25,480 nt of DNA from Archangiaceae bacterium (GCA_023248915.1 JAHFDQ010000008.1:1-25480), one strand, 5' to 3'. Positions 15,441 to 23,103 are shown, numbered from the stretch's first letter. Numbers and translations: made by a program. Notes: generated from the letters alone by a model not told the origin.

Positions 15441-15466
15441 TTGTCCGTCGGCGGAGCCGATGACAA
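15441..15466. promoter_or_regulatory. Interrupted palindrome upstream of the Dps gene
   Basis: TTGTC (15441-15445) pairs with GACAA (15462-15466), and inside them TCGGC (15448-15452) pairs with GCCGA (15456-15460) around GGA. The element lies 40-65 bases before the dps-like start, in the 211-base divergent region with the receptor gene. It could be an operator for a stress regulator or a leader hairpin. Confidence 0.35.
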
Positions 15467-15505
15467 ATCGCGCCGTCTCACGCACTTCAACCCAAGGAGA
15501 ATGCC

Positions 15506-16204
15506 ATGCCGACGAAGCGCACGATGCAGCAGGCGAAGGGCAACCGCGGCCAGCGGACGACAGACAACGGTGGGCGCGGGTTCGACTCGCTCGAGGCGAA
15601 CCTCACCGGCCAGCGCGGCCGGCCGACCCAGCCCTACGGGCGAATCCGCAACCTGCCCATCGGGCTGTCCGAGCGGGTCCGCGCCGCGAGCATCAACTCG
15701 CTGAACCAGATTCTCGCGGACACCATCATGGTGCGCGAGCTGTACAAGAAGAACCACTGGCAGGTGACCGGGCCGACCTTCTACGCGCTGCACCTGCTGT
15801 TCGATAAGCACTACAACGAGCAGGTGGTGCTGGCCGACACCCTGGCCGAGCGCGTGCAGATTCTGGGCGGCGTGTCGGTCGCCGCGCCGCACGACGTGGT
15901 GCAGTTGACCAAGGTCGAGCGGCCTCCGCGCGACGCCGAGGAGGTGCCGGTGCAGTTGTCGCGGCTGCTCGAGGCGCACGAAATCATCCTCGAGACCGCG
16001 CACCAGGCGGTGCGCCGCGCGACCGACGACGGAGACGACGGCACCGCAGACCTGCTCATCGGCCAGGTGATTCGCACCCACGAGATGCAGGTCTGGTTCG
16101 TCGGCGCCCACCTGTCCGACGTGCCGCTGTTGCACGCCGAGCAGCCGACCGAGATGGTGGGCGAGCGGATGGCGCCGCGCGGCCGCGGGCGCGTCGAGGC
16201 CTGA
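15506..16204 (+). CDS. dps: Dps-family ferritin with extended N-terminal tail
   Basis: A 232-residue Dps protein, a 12-subunit cage that oxidises and stores iron and protects DNA. The inter-subunit ferroxidase residues are all present with exact Dps spacing: H84, H96, D100, D111 and E115, inside KNHWQVTGPTFYALHLLFD and DTLAERVQILGG. The first 50 residues (KR, GQR, RGR repeats with Gly, Asn and Gln) form a long, basic, probably disordered tail, and the C-terminus is also basic; Dps proteins usually have 150-190 residues. In other Dps proteins such tails bind DNA. The start is firm, with AAGGAGA five bases before the ATG at 15506. A strong hairpin follows the stop. Confidence 0.92.
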   Translation: MPTKRTMQQAKGNRGQRTTDNGGRGFDSLEANLTGQRGRPTQPYGRIRNLPIGLSERVRAASINSLNQILADTIMVRELYKKNHWQVTGPTFYALHLLFDKHYNEQVVLADTLAERVQILGGVSVAAPHDVVQLTKVERPPRDAEEVPVQLSRLLEAHEIILETAHQAVRRATDDGDDGTADLLIGQVIRTHEMQVWFVGAHLSDVPLLHAEQPTEMVGERMAPRGRGRVEA

Positions 16205-16216
16205 CGGGGGCGCGGT

Positions 16217-16254
16217 CCATCCTCCGAGCCAGCCAATGTGGACTCGGAGGATGG
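16217..16254 (+). terminator. Strong hairpin after dps
   Basis: CCATCCTCCGAG (16217-16228) pairs perfectly with CTCGGAGGATGG (16243-16254), 12 pairs, extendable inward by CCA/TGG past a one-base bulge. It begins 12 bases after the stop codon. No T run follows. It is most likely the dps terminator or 3'-end stabiliser. Confidence 0.6.
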
Positions 16255-16365
16255 CGCTCGCCGCCCTGCGCGGTCCGCTTTGTCACTGTCCCTGCCGCTG
16301 GAGCGTCGGGCCGAGGTTCGACGATGCGGTCGAACCCGGGCCTCCGAAGCGGCGCGGACAGCGCT
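16255..16365. other. Spacer between dps and the minus-strand genes
   Basis: Part of the 428-base interval 16205-16632 between dps and the acyl-CoA dehydrogenase. Apart from the hairpin at 16217-16254 and the possible small gene at 16366-16569, I see nothing identifiable here. TGCCCG/CGGGCA at 16585-16598 is a short palindrome just downstream of the dehydrogenase stop. Confidence 0.4.
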
Positions 16366-16569
16366 CTACCTACCTCCGTCGGCGCCGCCGTCTGGCGGCC
16401 GGTCGGGCTGCGCGGGTGTCCGCCGAAGCTCCTGTCGGTCGCTCTCGGCGCTGGCCTTCATCAGTGCGTCGAAGTTCGACCCGAAGACGCTTACCGCGGC
16501 GAATGCGAACCCGGCGCCGCATATTGCCAGCGCGAGGTACACCAGCCAGCGCTGACGCCTTGGGGTCAT
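16366..16569 (-). CDS. Possible small single-span membrane protein
   Basis: An open frame of 67 residues starting at ATG 16569 (a GTG six bases earlier is also in frame). After a basic start, MTPRRQRW, comes one hydrophobic helix at about 9-29 (LVYLALAICGAGFAFAAVSVFG), then a hydrophilic tail ending in Pro/Asp/Gly. The positive-inside charge pattern and codon style resemble a real gene. It lies 63 bases downstream of the acyl-CoA dehydrogenase on the same strand. There is no convincing ribosome site, no family is recognised and other frames are open here too, so it may not be a gene. Confidence 0.4.
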   Translation of the reverse strand: MTPRRQRWLVYLALAICGAGFAFAAVSVFGSNFDALMKASAESDRQELRRTPAQPDRPPDGGADGGR

Positions 16570-16632
16570 CGGCACTCAGCACTCTGCCCGCACGGGCACT
16601 AGCGATGCAATCCGACACCATGCCCGCGTGGG

Positions 16633-18378
16633 TCAGAGCGTGTCCCAGGCGTAGCCGTCGCGCTCGAAGGCGTGGTCGGCGAGCGACTTGATGAGCTCGT
16701 CGTCGTTGTCGTCGATTTTGGACAGGTGCGTCTTCACCCGCCGCCGGGCCTGCCCCGAGAAGACCTGGGCGATTTCGAGCTCCTTTGCCGCGCCGCGCTC
16801 GCCCTTGTCCTTGATGGACGAGGCGACGCGCGAGAGCACGCAGGCCATCACGAACAGGTCGGTCATGATGTCGGCGAGCCGCTTGGTGGCGAACTGCTTG
16901 CCGATGATATTTTTTCCGTGCTTGCGCAAGATGCGGTCGGCGGCGGTGGCCAAGTCCTTCGTGGCTTCCTCGAACAGGGCCGCCTGAGGGGCCAGCGAAG
17001 GCGGCAGCTTGGTGAAGGCGCCCTTCGCCCGCTTGATGCCGGTGGCGAGCGAGGCGCGCTTCAGCGCGTACTCAGACAGCACGCCGAAGCCCTTGATGGG
17101 GTCGTTGAAGACTCCCTGCAGCGAGTTGGCGAGTTCTTTCAACTGGCCGCCGACGTCGTTCATGGCGGTCAGGGCGATGAACAGCCGCAGAATCTCGTTG
17201 GTGCCCTCGAAGATGCGGTTGATGCGCGCGTCCCGCAGCTTCCGCTCATAGGGGAAGTCGCACATGTACCCGTTGCCGGCGGCAATCTGCAGCGCCTCGT
17301 CGGCGGTGCGCCACAGGCACTCGCTGGCGAACACCTTCGAGATGGCCGCTTCGACCTGGTAGTCCTCGTAACCCTGGTCGATGAGCCCCGCCACCACGCT
17401 CACTGCCGCCTCGGTGGCGTAGCACTCGACCACCATGTGGCCGAGCTTCTGCTTGACCAGGCCGAAGCTGGACACCGGCTGACCGAACTGCACCCGTTCC
17501 TTCGCCTGTTTCGCGGACAGGGCGATCAGCTCTTTCATCGCGCCGACGCAGCCGCCGCCCAGGCCGGTGCGGCCCGAGTTCAGAATCTTCATCGCCACCT
17601 TGAAGCCCTTGCCCACCTCGCCGAGGACATTCGCGGCCGGCACCCGCACGTCCTCGAAGGTGACGGTGGTGGTCGAGCTGGCCCGAAGGCCGAGCTTGTC
17701 CTCGTGCGGGCCGGTCGAGACGCCCTTCAAGTCGCGGGTGACGATGAAGGTGGTCATGTGGCCGCGCTCGCCCGCCGCGCCGGTCTTCGCGAAGACGGTG
17801 AAGAAGCCCGCCATGCCGCCGTTGGTTATCCACAGCTTCTCGCCGTTCAACACCCAGTCGTCGCCGTCGCGAACGGCGTTCGTCTTGATGGCGGCGGCGT
17901 CGGACCCCGCGCCGGCCTCGGTCAGGCAGAATGCGGCGATGAGCTCGCCGGTGGCGAGCCGCGGCATGAAACGGCGCTTCTGCTCGTCCGTGCCGAAGAG
18001 CAACAGGCCCCGCATGCCGATGGAAGAATGGGCGCCCACGGTGACGGCCACCGAGCCGTCGTAGCGGGCAATCTCCTGGAGCGTGCGCGAGTAGGCGGTC
18101 GAGCCCATGCCCATGCCGCCGTAGCTCTCGGGGATGACCAGGCTGAACAGGCCGAACTGCCGGAGCTCGTCCACGAAGCCGGGGGGAAACTCGCCGGCGC
18201 GGTCCCAGGCGCGGAAGTCCTTGGCGTGGGGCTTCAACAGCGAGTCGATGGACCCGAGCACGCCCTTCAACAGTTCTCGGTCGGTGGGGCTCACCTTGGG
18301 GAACGGCAGGAGGATGTCCTCCTCGATTTCGCCCATGCACAAAGAGCGCATGAAGCTCTGGGTCTTCTTCTCGGCCAT
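16633..18378 (-). CDS. Acyl-CoA dehydrogenase, VLCAD/ACAD9-like
   Basis: A 581-residue FAD enzyme for the first step of fatty-acid beta-oxidation, forming a trans-2-enoyl-CoA. Conserved parts are in order: the N-terminal helical domain with LVIPESYGGMGMG, the FAD/substrate segment FCLTEAGAGSDAAAIKT, WITNGG, the RVQFGQPVSSFGLVKQKL stretch and the catalytic base E391 in RIFEGTNEILRLF. The about 150 residues after it are the extra C-terminal helical domain seen in very-long-chain enzymes and ACAD9, which favours long-chain substrates and membrane association. The start at 18378 is supported by GGGAGG six bases upstream. No other beta-oxidation gene is adjacent. A 16-base perfect palindrome lies 78 bases upstream. 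Confidence 0.95.
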   Translation of the reverse strand: MAEKKTQSFMRSLCMGEIEEDILLPFPKVSPTDRELLKGVLGSIDSLLKPHAKDFRAWDRAGEFPPGFVDELRQFGLFSLVIPESYGGMGMGSTAYSRTLQEIARYDGSVAVTVGAHSSIGMRGLLLFGTDEQKRRFMPRLATGELIAAFCLTEAGAGSDAAAIKTNAVRDGDDWVLNGEKLWITNGGMAGFFTVFAKTGAAGERGHMTTFIVTRDLKGVSTGPHEDKLGLRASSTTTVTFEDVRVPAANVLGEVGKGFKVAMKILNSGRTGLGGGCVGAMKELIALSAKQAKERVQFGQPVSSFGLVKQKLGHMVVECYATEAAVSVVAGLIDQGYEDYQVEAAISKVFASECLWRTADEALQIAAGNGYMCDFPYERKLRDARINRIFEGTNEILRLFIALTAMNDVGGQLKELANSLQGVFNDPIKGFGVLSEYALKRASLATGIKRAKGAFTKLPPSLAPQAALFEEATKDLATAADRILRKHGKNIIGKQFATKRLADIMTDLFVMACVLSRVASSIKDKGERGAAKELEIAQVFSGQARRRVKTHLSKIDDNDDELIKSLADHAFERDGYAWDTL

Positions 18379-18455
18379 GGTGCGACCTCCCGGTGTCGGT
18401 TCGGGGACTTAAGGTCGTCTCGCACCGTCTGTCGAGCCGAACACCCCCGGTGAAA

Positions 18456-18471
18456 TGTCCGGCGCCGGACA
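18456..18471. promoter_or_regulatory. 16-base perfect palindrome between divergent genes
   Basis: TGTCCGGC followed directly by GCCGGACA forms an uninterrupted palindrome in the 111-base region between the acyl-CoA dehydrogenase (minus) and the lipoprotein at 18490 (plus). It is a candidate dimer-binding operator, for example for a TetR-type fatty-acid regulator; no regulator gene is nearby. Confidence 0.4.
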
Positions 18472-18489
18472 GCTCGCCGACGTGGCATC

Positions 18490-19224
18490 ATGCGCGGCAT
18501 GCGCGCGCTTCGACTGTTCGCCGTGTCTTCGGGCCTCGTCGGACTCCTCGGCTGCGACAGCGGCTGGACGTTGAGCCAGTTCACCAGCCGGTCGGTGTCC
18601 CTGGTGGCGACGGACGTTTCGGTTCCGGCCTACGACTTGATGCTCGAGTACGACGTGCAGGCGAAGGGCTGCGCCCGCATCGGCGGCGTGCGCGCCACCC
18701 AGGACGGCCAGGGCCTGAACGCCTCGGAACGCGGAGGCCCCGGGCCCGACGCCGCTGACGACTGCCCCTTCCCGCGCTGGCCGCTGCTTCGGGGCGCGGC
18801 CGACTCGACCTACACGACGTTGAAGCTCGAGGACGGCACCGGGAAGATACAGGCCGTATTCCGCTCTCTGTTCGCCAAGCGCTCGGTTGCCCTAACCTCG
18901 GCGCCGACCGGCCGGGTGGGAGACTCAGTTGACGTCGAGCTCCAGCCCATCACCGACACGGCGTCGGACATCGAGGCGTCGTTCCTCGCGAACGGGGCCG
19001 CCGCGGTCGACAAGGTGGTTTGGTTCAACGCCACCTCGGGTCAGGCGTCCTTCGAGGGAAACAAGGTGCATGTCACCATTCCGGCCCGGCAGTCCCCGGC
19101 CACCGGGAAGCTGACGGTCGCCGCGACGCTCCAGCCGGAGGTCTTCGCGTGCGAGGGCGCAGACAAGTGCCGAACCCAGGCGCTGGTCGTCTCGGTCGAG
19201 TCGGCCTTCACCGTGACACCTTGA
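18490..19224 (+). CDS. Lipoprotein of unknown function
   Basis: A 244-residue protein with a standard lipoprotein signal (LLGC, lipidated C22). No family is recognised. The mature part begins with a short linker, then a stretch beginning VSLVATDVSVPAYDLMLEYDVQ, three Cys positions near CARIGG and DDCPF, and a C-terminal beta-rich half (DSVDVELQPITDTASDIEASFL, KVVWFNATSGQASFEGNKVHVTIP, then two cysteines in VFACEGADKCRTQ) that looks like an immunoglobulin-like sandwich. Starts at 18490 or 18499 (ATG both) are possible; neither has a clear ribosome site. It is divergent from the acyl-CoA dehydrogenase and followed by a strong hairpin, so it is probably monocistronic. Confidence 0.75.
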   Translation: MRGMRALRLFAVSSGLVGLLGCDSGWTLSQFTSRSVSLVATDVSVPAYDLMLEYDVQAKGCARIGGVRATQDGQGLNASERGGPGPDAADDCPFPRWPLLRGAADSTYTTLKLEDGTGKIQAVFRSLFAKRSVALTSAPTGRVGDSVDVELQPITDTASDIEASFLANGAAAVDKVVWFNATSGQASFEGNKVHVTIPARQSPATGKLTVAATLQPEVFACEGADKCRTQALVVSVESAFTVTP

Positions 19225-19228
19225 GAGT

Positions 19229-19264
19229 CGCCGGGCGGCTCGCTCGGCCCAGATTCGCCCGGCG
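19229..19264 (+). terminator. Hairpin after the lipoprotein gene
   Basis: CGCCGGGCG (19229-19237) pairs perfectly with CGCCCGGCG (19256-19264) around an 18-base loop, starting five bases after the stop codon. No T tract follows. Confidence 0.45.
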
Positions 19265-19321
19265 GTTGCGCCCTTTCCCGCCATCCGGTAGCCATTGGGT
19301 TCGACGCATGCGAGGGCGCAG

Positions 19322-19723
19322 ATGGCAGAGCTGAGCTTCGAAGAGGCCGAAGAAGCGCTGGCGGGAGCCGAGGTGGTGCCGCTGGGCGAGGCGAACCTGG
19401 CCGAGGCCCGCGAGCTGGTGTCGCTGTGCCTGGCGACGGGGGTGCCCGCGGCCATCGGCAGCGCCGAGGAGTGCCGAGGAAGCTGCGCTCCCGGCGGCTG
19501 CGCGCCGAAGGTGCGGATTCTGGTGCGTCCCGCCGACGCGAAGAGGGTGCACGAGCTGTTGCGCGACCGCTGGCTGGAGATGGTCCGCCGCGAGGGTACG
19601 CTCGAAAACGCACGGTCCTCGGCCCCGGCCGACCCGGACGGCGAGCCCCCCTGTCCGGCCTGCGGCACCGCGGCGCCGCTGGTCGACGGCGCGTGCAGCG
19701 ACTGCGGGCTTCAGCTCGAATAA
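19322..19723 (+). CDS. DUF2007-like domain plus zinc ribbon, function unknown
   Basis: A 133-residue protein. The first 95 residues (VPLGEANLAEARELVSLCLATGVPAAIGS, then KVRILVRPADAKRVHELLRD) follow the DUF2007 'putative signal transducing protein' pattern, a small ferredoxin-like fold, with an inserted CRGSCAPGGC loop (C51, C55, C60). The C-terminus is a zinc ribbon: C111-x2-C114 and C125-x2-C128. The start at 19322 has GAGGG five bases upstream, which decides it over the GTG at 19295. DUF2007 with a C-terminal zinc ribbon occurs in several bacteria but has no established role. The inserted cysteines could form a second metal or disulfide site. Neighbours give no clear hint. Confidence 0.72.
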   Translation: MAELSFEEAEEALAGAEVVPLGEANLAEARELVSLCLATGVPAAIGSAEECRGSCAPGGCAPKVRILVRPADAKRVHELLRDRWLEMVRREGTLENARSSAPADPDGEPPCPACGTAAPLVDGACSDCGLQLE

Positions 19724-19847
19724 CCGCCTCGTCCAGGGGCCCTTTGGCGCAGCTTCGGCCTACCGCTTCGCCGCCCGCTCGGGCCGATGCGTCACCGCCT
19801 CGATGGGACGTGGAAAGGTCGCCGGTCCTTGGCAATAGTTCAGGCGC

Positions 19848-20642
19848 GTGACGACTCGTGCACGAAGAACTGCCGGACCGACCGTGCGGGTGGGGCTGGA
19901 GCTGGAGGTGGACGGGCGCGCCGTCCGCATCGAGCGGGCGGTCCCGCGGGGGCCGACGGCTGCCGTGAAGCTGCTGCCCCTCTTGCGTGACCTCTCGGGC
20001 GCCATCGTCGCGCGGGCCAGCGCCCAGGCGAGCGCGATGGGGCAGCCCGTCACCTGTCGCGAGGCGTGCGCGGCGTGCTGCCGGCAACTGGTGCCTGTCG
20101 GCCGCGCGGAAGCCGAGCGCCTTCGTGAGTTTGTCGCGGCGATGCCCGCGAAGCGGCGCGCCGGGGTGCTGGCGCGGTTTCGCGCCGCGCAGGCCGAGAT
20201 GCGCTCGGCCGGGCTCGATCGACTGAGAGAGCCGGCGCGAATGTCGGACGGCGAGCGCGCCCGCGACGCGCGCGGGGACTACGGCGCCGTGGGCCTTCTT
20301 TACCAGCGAAGCCACATCGACTGCCCGTTCCTGGCGGACGAGCGCTGCGCCATCTACCCCGAGCGACCGCTGGCGTGTCGCGAGCACCTCGTGACCTCGG
20401 CCCCGGAGCACTGCGGACGGCCGGAACTGCCGGGAGTCGAGGGGCTCGGAACCGACGGGTTGGTGTTCGAGGCGCTCGCCGCGATCGACGCCCCCGCCGG
20501 CGCCGAGCCCGATTGGATTCCACTGCCCTACGCGCTCGAATGGGTTCCAGCGCCGCGGTCCCGTCCGGGCACCGGGCCCGAGTTGTTCCATCGGGCGCTC
20601 GCGGCGCTGCGTCCACGCCGATTGGAGCCCGCCGCTTCTTGA
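19848..20642 (+). CDS. YkgJ-family cysteine-cluster protein
   Basis: A 264-residue protein with the YkgJ-type cluster: C70-x3-C74-x2-C77-C78 in CREACAACC, then C159, C167 and C177 in CPFLADERCAIYPERPLACREH. These residues are thought to hold a zinc or iron-sulfur centre; members are cytoplasmic and mostly uncharacterised. About 65 residues precede the first cluster and have no recognisable motif, and the C-terminal 70 residues are also unassigned. The start is a GTG at 19848 with a weak CAGG ribosome site, so a later start is possible. It ends 47 bases before the dehydrogenase small-subunit gene and may be transcribed with it, but no functional link is shown. Confidence 0.82.
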   Translation: MTTRARRTAGPTVRVGLELEVDGRAVRIERAVPRGPTAAVKLLPLLRDLSGAIVARASAQASAMGQPVTCREACAACCRQLVPVGRAEAERLREFVAAMPAKRRAGVLARFRAAQAEMRSAGLDRLREPARMSDGERARDARGDYGAVGLLYQRSHIDCPFLADERCAIYPERPLACREHLVTSAPEHCGRPELPGVEGLGTDGLVFEALAAIDAPAGAEPDWIPLPYALEWVPAPRSRPGTGPELFHRALAALRPRRLEPAAS

Positions 20643-20689
20643 CTTCGCCCCCGAGGAGTTCGAAGAGTCTCGCTCGCGCGAGGGCTGGC

Positions 20690-21463
20690 ATGGCCGAGGA
20701 AGAACCGAAGCGGCCGACAGAGCTGACGCGCCGTGCGGTGCTTGGCGGCGCGGTGACGCTGGTCTGCGCTCCTCCCTTATTGTCCTTCGCCGGGTGCGGT
20801 CCCGCCAAGCCGCAAGGCACGGGAGACGGCGGCGCTCAGCTCGTTGACGGCTGGGAGGTACCTCCCGGCACCAAGCTGACGCCGGCGCGCTACGCGCTCC
20901 TGTCCGCGGTGTTCGACGCCTTGATTCCCAAAGGGCCCAATTGGCCGGGGGCCGCCGACGCCCACGCCGCGTGGTACCTCGACCAACTACTCGGGGCCTT
21001 CGACGTCGACCCGCCGCGCATCTACGCCGGCGGTCCCTACTCGGGCCGCCACGGCGGCGTGGACGGCTTCTCGCAATTCCAGCGGTTGACTCGGGTCGAG
21101 GAAATCAGCTGGCGCACCTACCTCGAGGGCTCGAAGGGGTTGCCCGAGCGCGAGTTCAACGGTCCGGTGAAGGGGCTCGACGACCGGCTGGGAGTCTGGC
21201 TCGACGCGCTCGACGCCAACGCCCGGAAGAGCGGCTCGGCCTACTCGGCGCTCGGGCTGGAGAAGCGGCGGCGCGCGCTGCTCGACCTGGCGGACACCGA
21301 CTTCCTCCAGGTGGTGTACGAGCACTGCTGCGAAGGCGCCTACGGCGACCCGGTGTACGGCGGAAACTTCCAACGCCGCGGCTGGGACGCGGTGCGCTAC
21401 GAGGGAGACCGGCAGCCCTTGGGCTACACCGAGCGCCAGATGTCCCACCCCGAGGAAGGCTAG
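20690..21463 (+). CDS. Gluconate 2-dehydrogenase subunit 3 family, Tat lipoprotein small subunit
   Basis: A 257-residue protein. Residues 13-18, TRRAVL, are a twin-arginine motif in front of a hydrophobic stretch ending FAGC, so it is probably a Tat-exported lipoprotein (C36). The rest matches the gluconate-2-dehydrogenase subunit 3 family: LTPARYALLSAVFDALIP near the start, LDALDANARKSGSAYSALG, and the C-terminal VVYEHCCEGAYGDPVYGGNFQRRGWDAVRY. In gluconate, fructose and FAD-glucose dehydrogenases this small subunit carries the Tat signal and takes the flavoprotein, which has none, across the membrane. The flavoprotein gene starts two bases after its stop, which fits. GCGAGGG precedes the ATG at 20690 by five bases and sits in a small hairpin (CTCGC/GCGAG, 20669-20682). 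Confidence 0.88.
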   Translation: MAEEEPKRPTELTRRAVLGGAVTLVCAPPLLSFAGCGPAKPQGTGDGGAQLVDGWEVPPGTKLTPARYALLSAVFDALIPKGPNWPGAADAHAAWYLDQLLGAFDVDPPRIYAGGPYSGRHGGVDGFSQFQRLTRVEEISWRTYLEGSKGLPEREFNGPVKGLDDRLGVWLDALDANARKSGSAYSALGLEKRRRALLDLADTDFLQVVYEHCCEGAYGDPVYGGNFQRRGWDAVRYEGDRQPLGYTERQMSHPEEG

Positions 21464-21465
21464 CG

Positions 21466-23103
21466 GTGGCGGCCGACTTCGACGTGGCGGTGGTGGGGTC
21501 GGGCGCGGGCGGCGGCATCGCGGCCTACGTCCTCGCCGCGCGCGGGTGGAAGGTGGCGCTGCTCGAGAAGGGGCGAAATCCGTACCCGACGCTGGCCGAG
21601 CCCGAGCTGCGCGGCTCGCTCTACGGCAACGACGAGATTCGCCAGCGCCGCTCGTTCGGCTTCCAAGACCCGCTCATCGAGCCCCGCGTCTGGGAGTCCG
21701 GCGGCACCCGGCGGGTGGACGGGCGGGTGCAGGCGCTCGGCGTCGGGGTGGGCGGAGGCACCGTCTTCTACGACGGCGACTGCCCGCGGGTGCAGCGCAC
21801 CGACCTGCGCCTCTTGTCGACCTACGGCGCGGTGGCGGGAGCCGACGTGGTGGACTGGCCCCTCGACTACTCCGACCTGGAACCGTTCTACGACGCGACC
21901 GAGGCGCTCATCGGCATTCAAGGCCAGGCCGGCGCCGACCCCTTCGCCGAGGCGCGCCGGCCCTACCCGATGCCGCCCGGCTACGCCCCGAAGTCGGGGC
22001 TGGTGCTGGCCGAGGCGGCGACTCGAATGGGTTACCACCCGCACCCCATGCCGATGGCGGTGACGTCGATGGGTTTCCGCGGTCGGCCCGAGTGCGTGAA
22101 CTGCGGCTTCTGCCACGCCGGGTGCCCCATCAACGCGAAGTGCTCGACCGCGGTGACGGTGGTGCGCGACGCGCTCCTGACCGGCAACTGCACGTTGCTC
22201 GCCGAGTGCTGCGTCACCGCCATCGACAGCGAGCCCTCGGGCGAGAGGGCCACCGGCGTCAGCTACTTGGACCCGGCGGGTGCGAAGGCCCGGCTGACCG
22301 CGCGCCACGTGGTGGTGGCCGCCAACGCCATCGAGACGCCGCGGCTCTTGCTCGAGTCGGCCTCCGCCGCCCACCCGAACGGGCTGGGGAACGGCAGCGG
22401 CCTGGTCGGCTGTTACCTGATGTTCCACGTCAATTTCTCTTCGGTCGGCACCTTCGACGACCCGCTGTGCGCCTACCGCGGCCGCATCGTCACCCACGCC
22501 CTGGCCGACTTTACCGCGGTGCGCCCGGGCCCTGGGGTGGTGCGCGGCGGCTACGTCGAGCTTGGTGGGCAGCTGCAGGTGGTGGAAGAGGCCGCCGAGT
22601 ACCCGTGGTTCCTCCACAACGAGCTGATGGGCAGCGGCCGCTACCGGCGGAACATGACGGCGGTGGGAATGATTGGCGAGGACGTGCCGGTGCGCGACAA
22701 CCGCGTCGAGCTCGACCCGACGGTGAAGGACGTCTACGGCCGGGCCGTTCCGCGCATCATCTACAACCGCCACTCGCACGACCAGCAGGTGGTGGACACC
22801 TACCTGCCGAAGCTCGAGGAGATTATCCGCGCTGCCGGCGCCCGAGAGGTCATCTCTGTGGACTTCCAGCTGCGCGACGGCTTCGCCGACACCAAGCACC
22901 TGCTCGGCACCACGCGCATGGGGAACGACGCCGACCACTCGGTCACCGACAAGTGGGGGCGGCTGCACGAGCTGGAGAACGTCTGGGTGTGCGACGGCGG
23001 CGTCTACCCGACGGCGACCGCCTTCAACCCGACCTTGACCCAGCAGGCGCTCGCCTATCGCACCGCGGCCTTCATGGCGAACCCGGAAGACCCGAGGCCG
23101 TGA
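21466..23103 (+). CDS. GMC-family FAD dehydrogenase large subunit with a Cys cluster
   Basis: A 545-residue GMC oxidoreductase oxidising a sugar or alcohol in the periplasm. The FAD-binding motif VVGSGAGGGIAAY is at 9-21 with E34 for the ribose; VGVGGGTVFYDG follows. The catalytic pair is H478 in KHLLGTTRMG and N521 in AFNPTLTQQA. C210, C213, C216 and C220 then Pro match the ferredoxin pattern CxxCxxCxxxCP, with C226 beyond. FAD-glucose and fructose dehydrogenases of this type hold a 3Fe-4S cluster in the flavin subunit, so an Fe-S relay here is likely. No export signal is present; it should ride with the Tat small subunit. It starts at GTG 21466 with GAGGAAGG upstream, and its stop overlaps the start of the cytochrome gene (GTGA). 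The substrate is unknown. Confidence 0.92.
   Translation: MAADFDVAVVGSGAGGGIAAYVLAARGWKVALLEKGRNPYPTLAEPELRGSLYGNDEIRQRRSFGFQDPLIEPRVWESGGTRRVDGRVQALGVGVGGGTVFYDGDCPRVQRTDLRLLSTYGAVAGADVVDWPLDYSDLEPFYDATEALIGIQGQAGADPFAEARRPYPMPPGYAPKSGLVLAEAATRMGYHPHPMPMAVTSMGFRGRPECVNCGFCHAGCPINAKCSTAVTVVRDALLTGNCTLLAECCVTAIDSEPSGERATGVSYLDPAGAKARLTARHVVVAANAIETPRLLLESASAAHPNGLGNGSGLVGCYLMFHVNFSSVGTFDDPLCAYRGRIVTHALADFTAVRPGPGVVRGGYVELGGQLQVVEEAAEYPWFLHNELMGSGRYRRNMTAVGMIGEDVPVRDNRVELDPTVKDVYGRAVPRIIYNRHSHDQQVVDTYLPKLEEIIRAAGAREVISVDFQLRDGFADTKHLLGTTRMGNDADHSVTDKWGRLHELENVWVCDGGVYPTATAFNPTLTQQALAYRTAAFMANPEDPRP

Noticed and set aside
16672..18453. Long plus-strand frame opposite the acyl-CoA dehydrogenase
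   Set aside because: Same GC shadow effect; the minus-strand product has every family motif and a good ribosome site.
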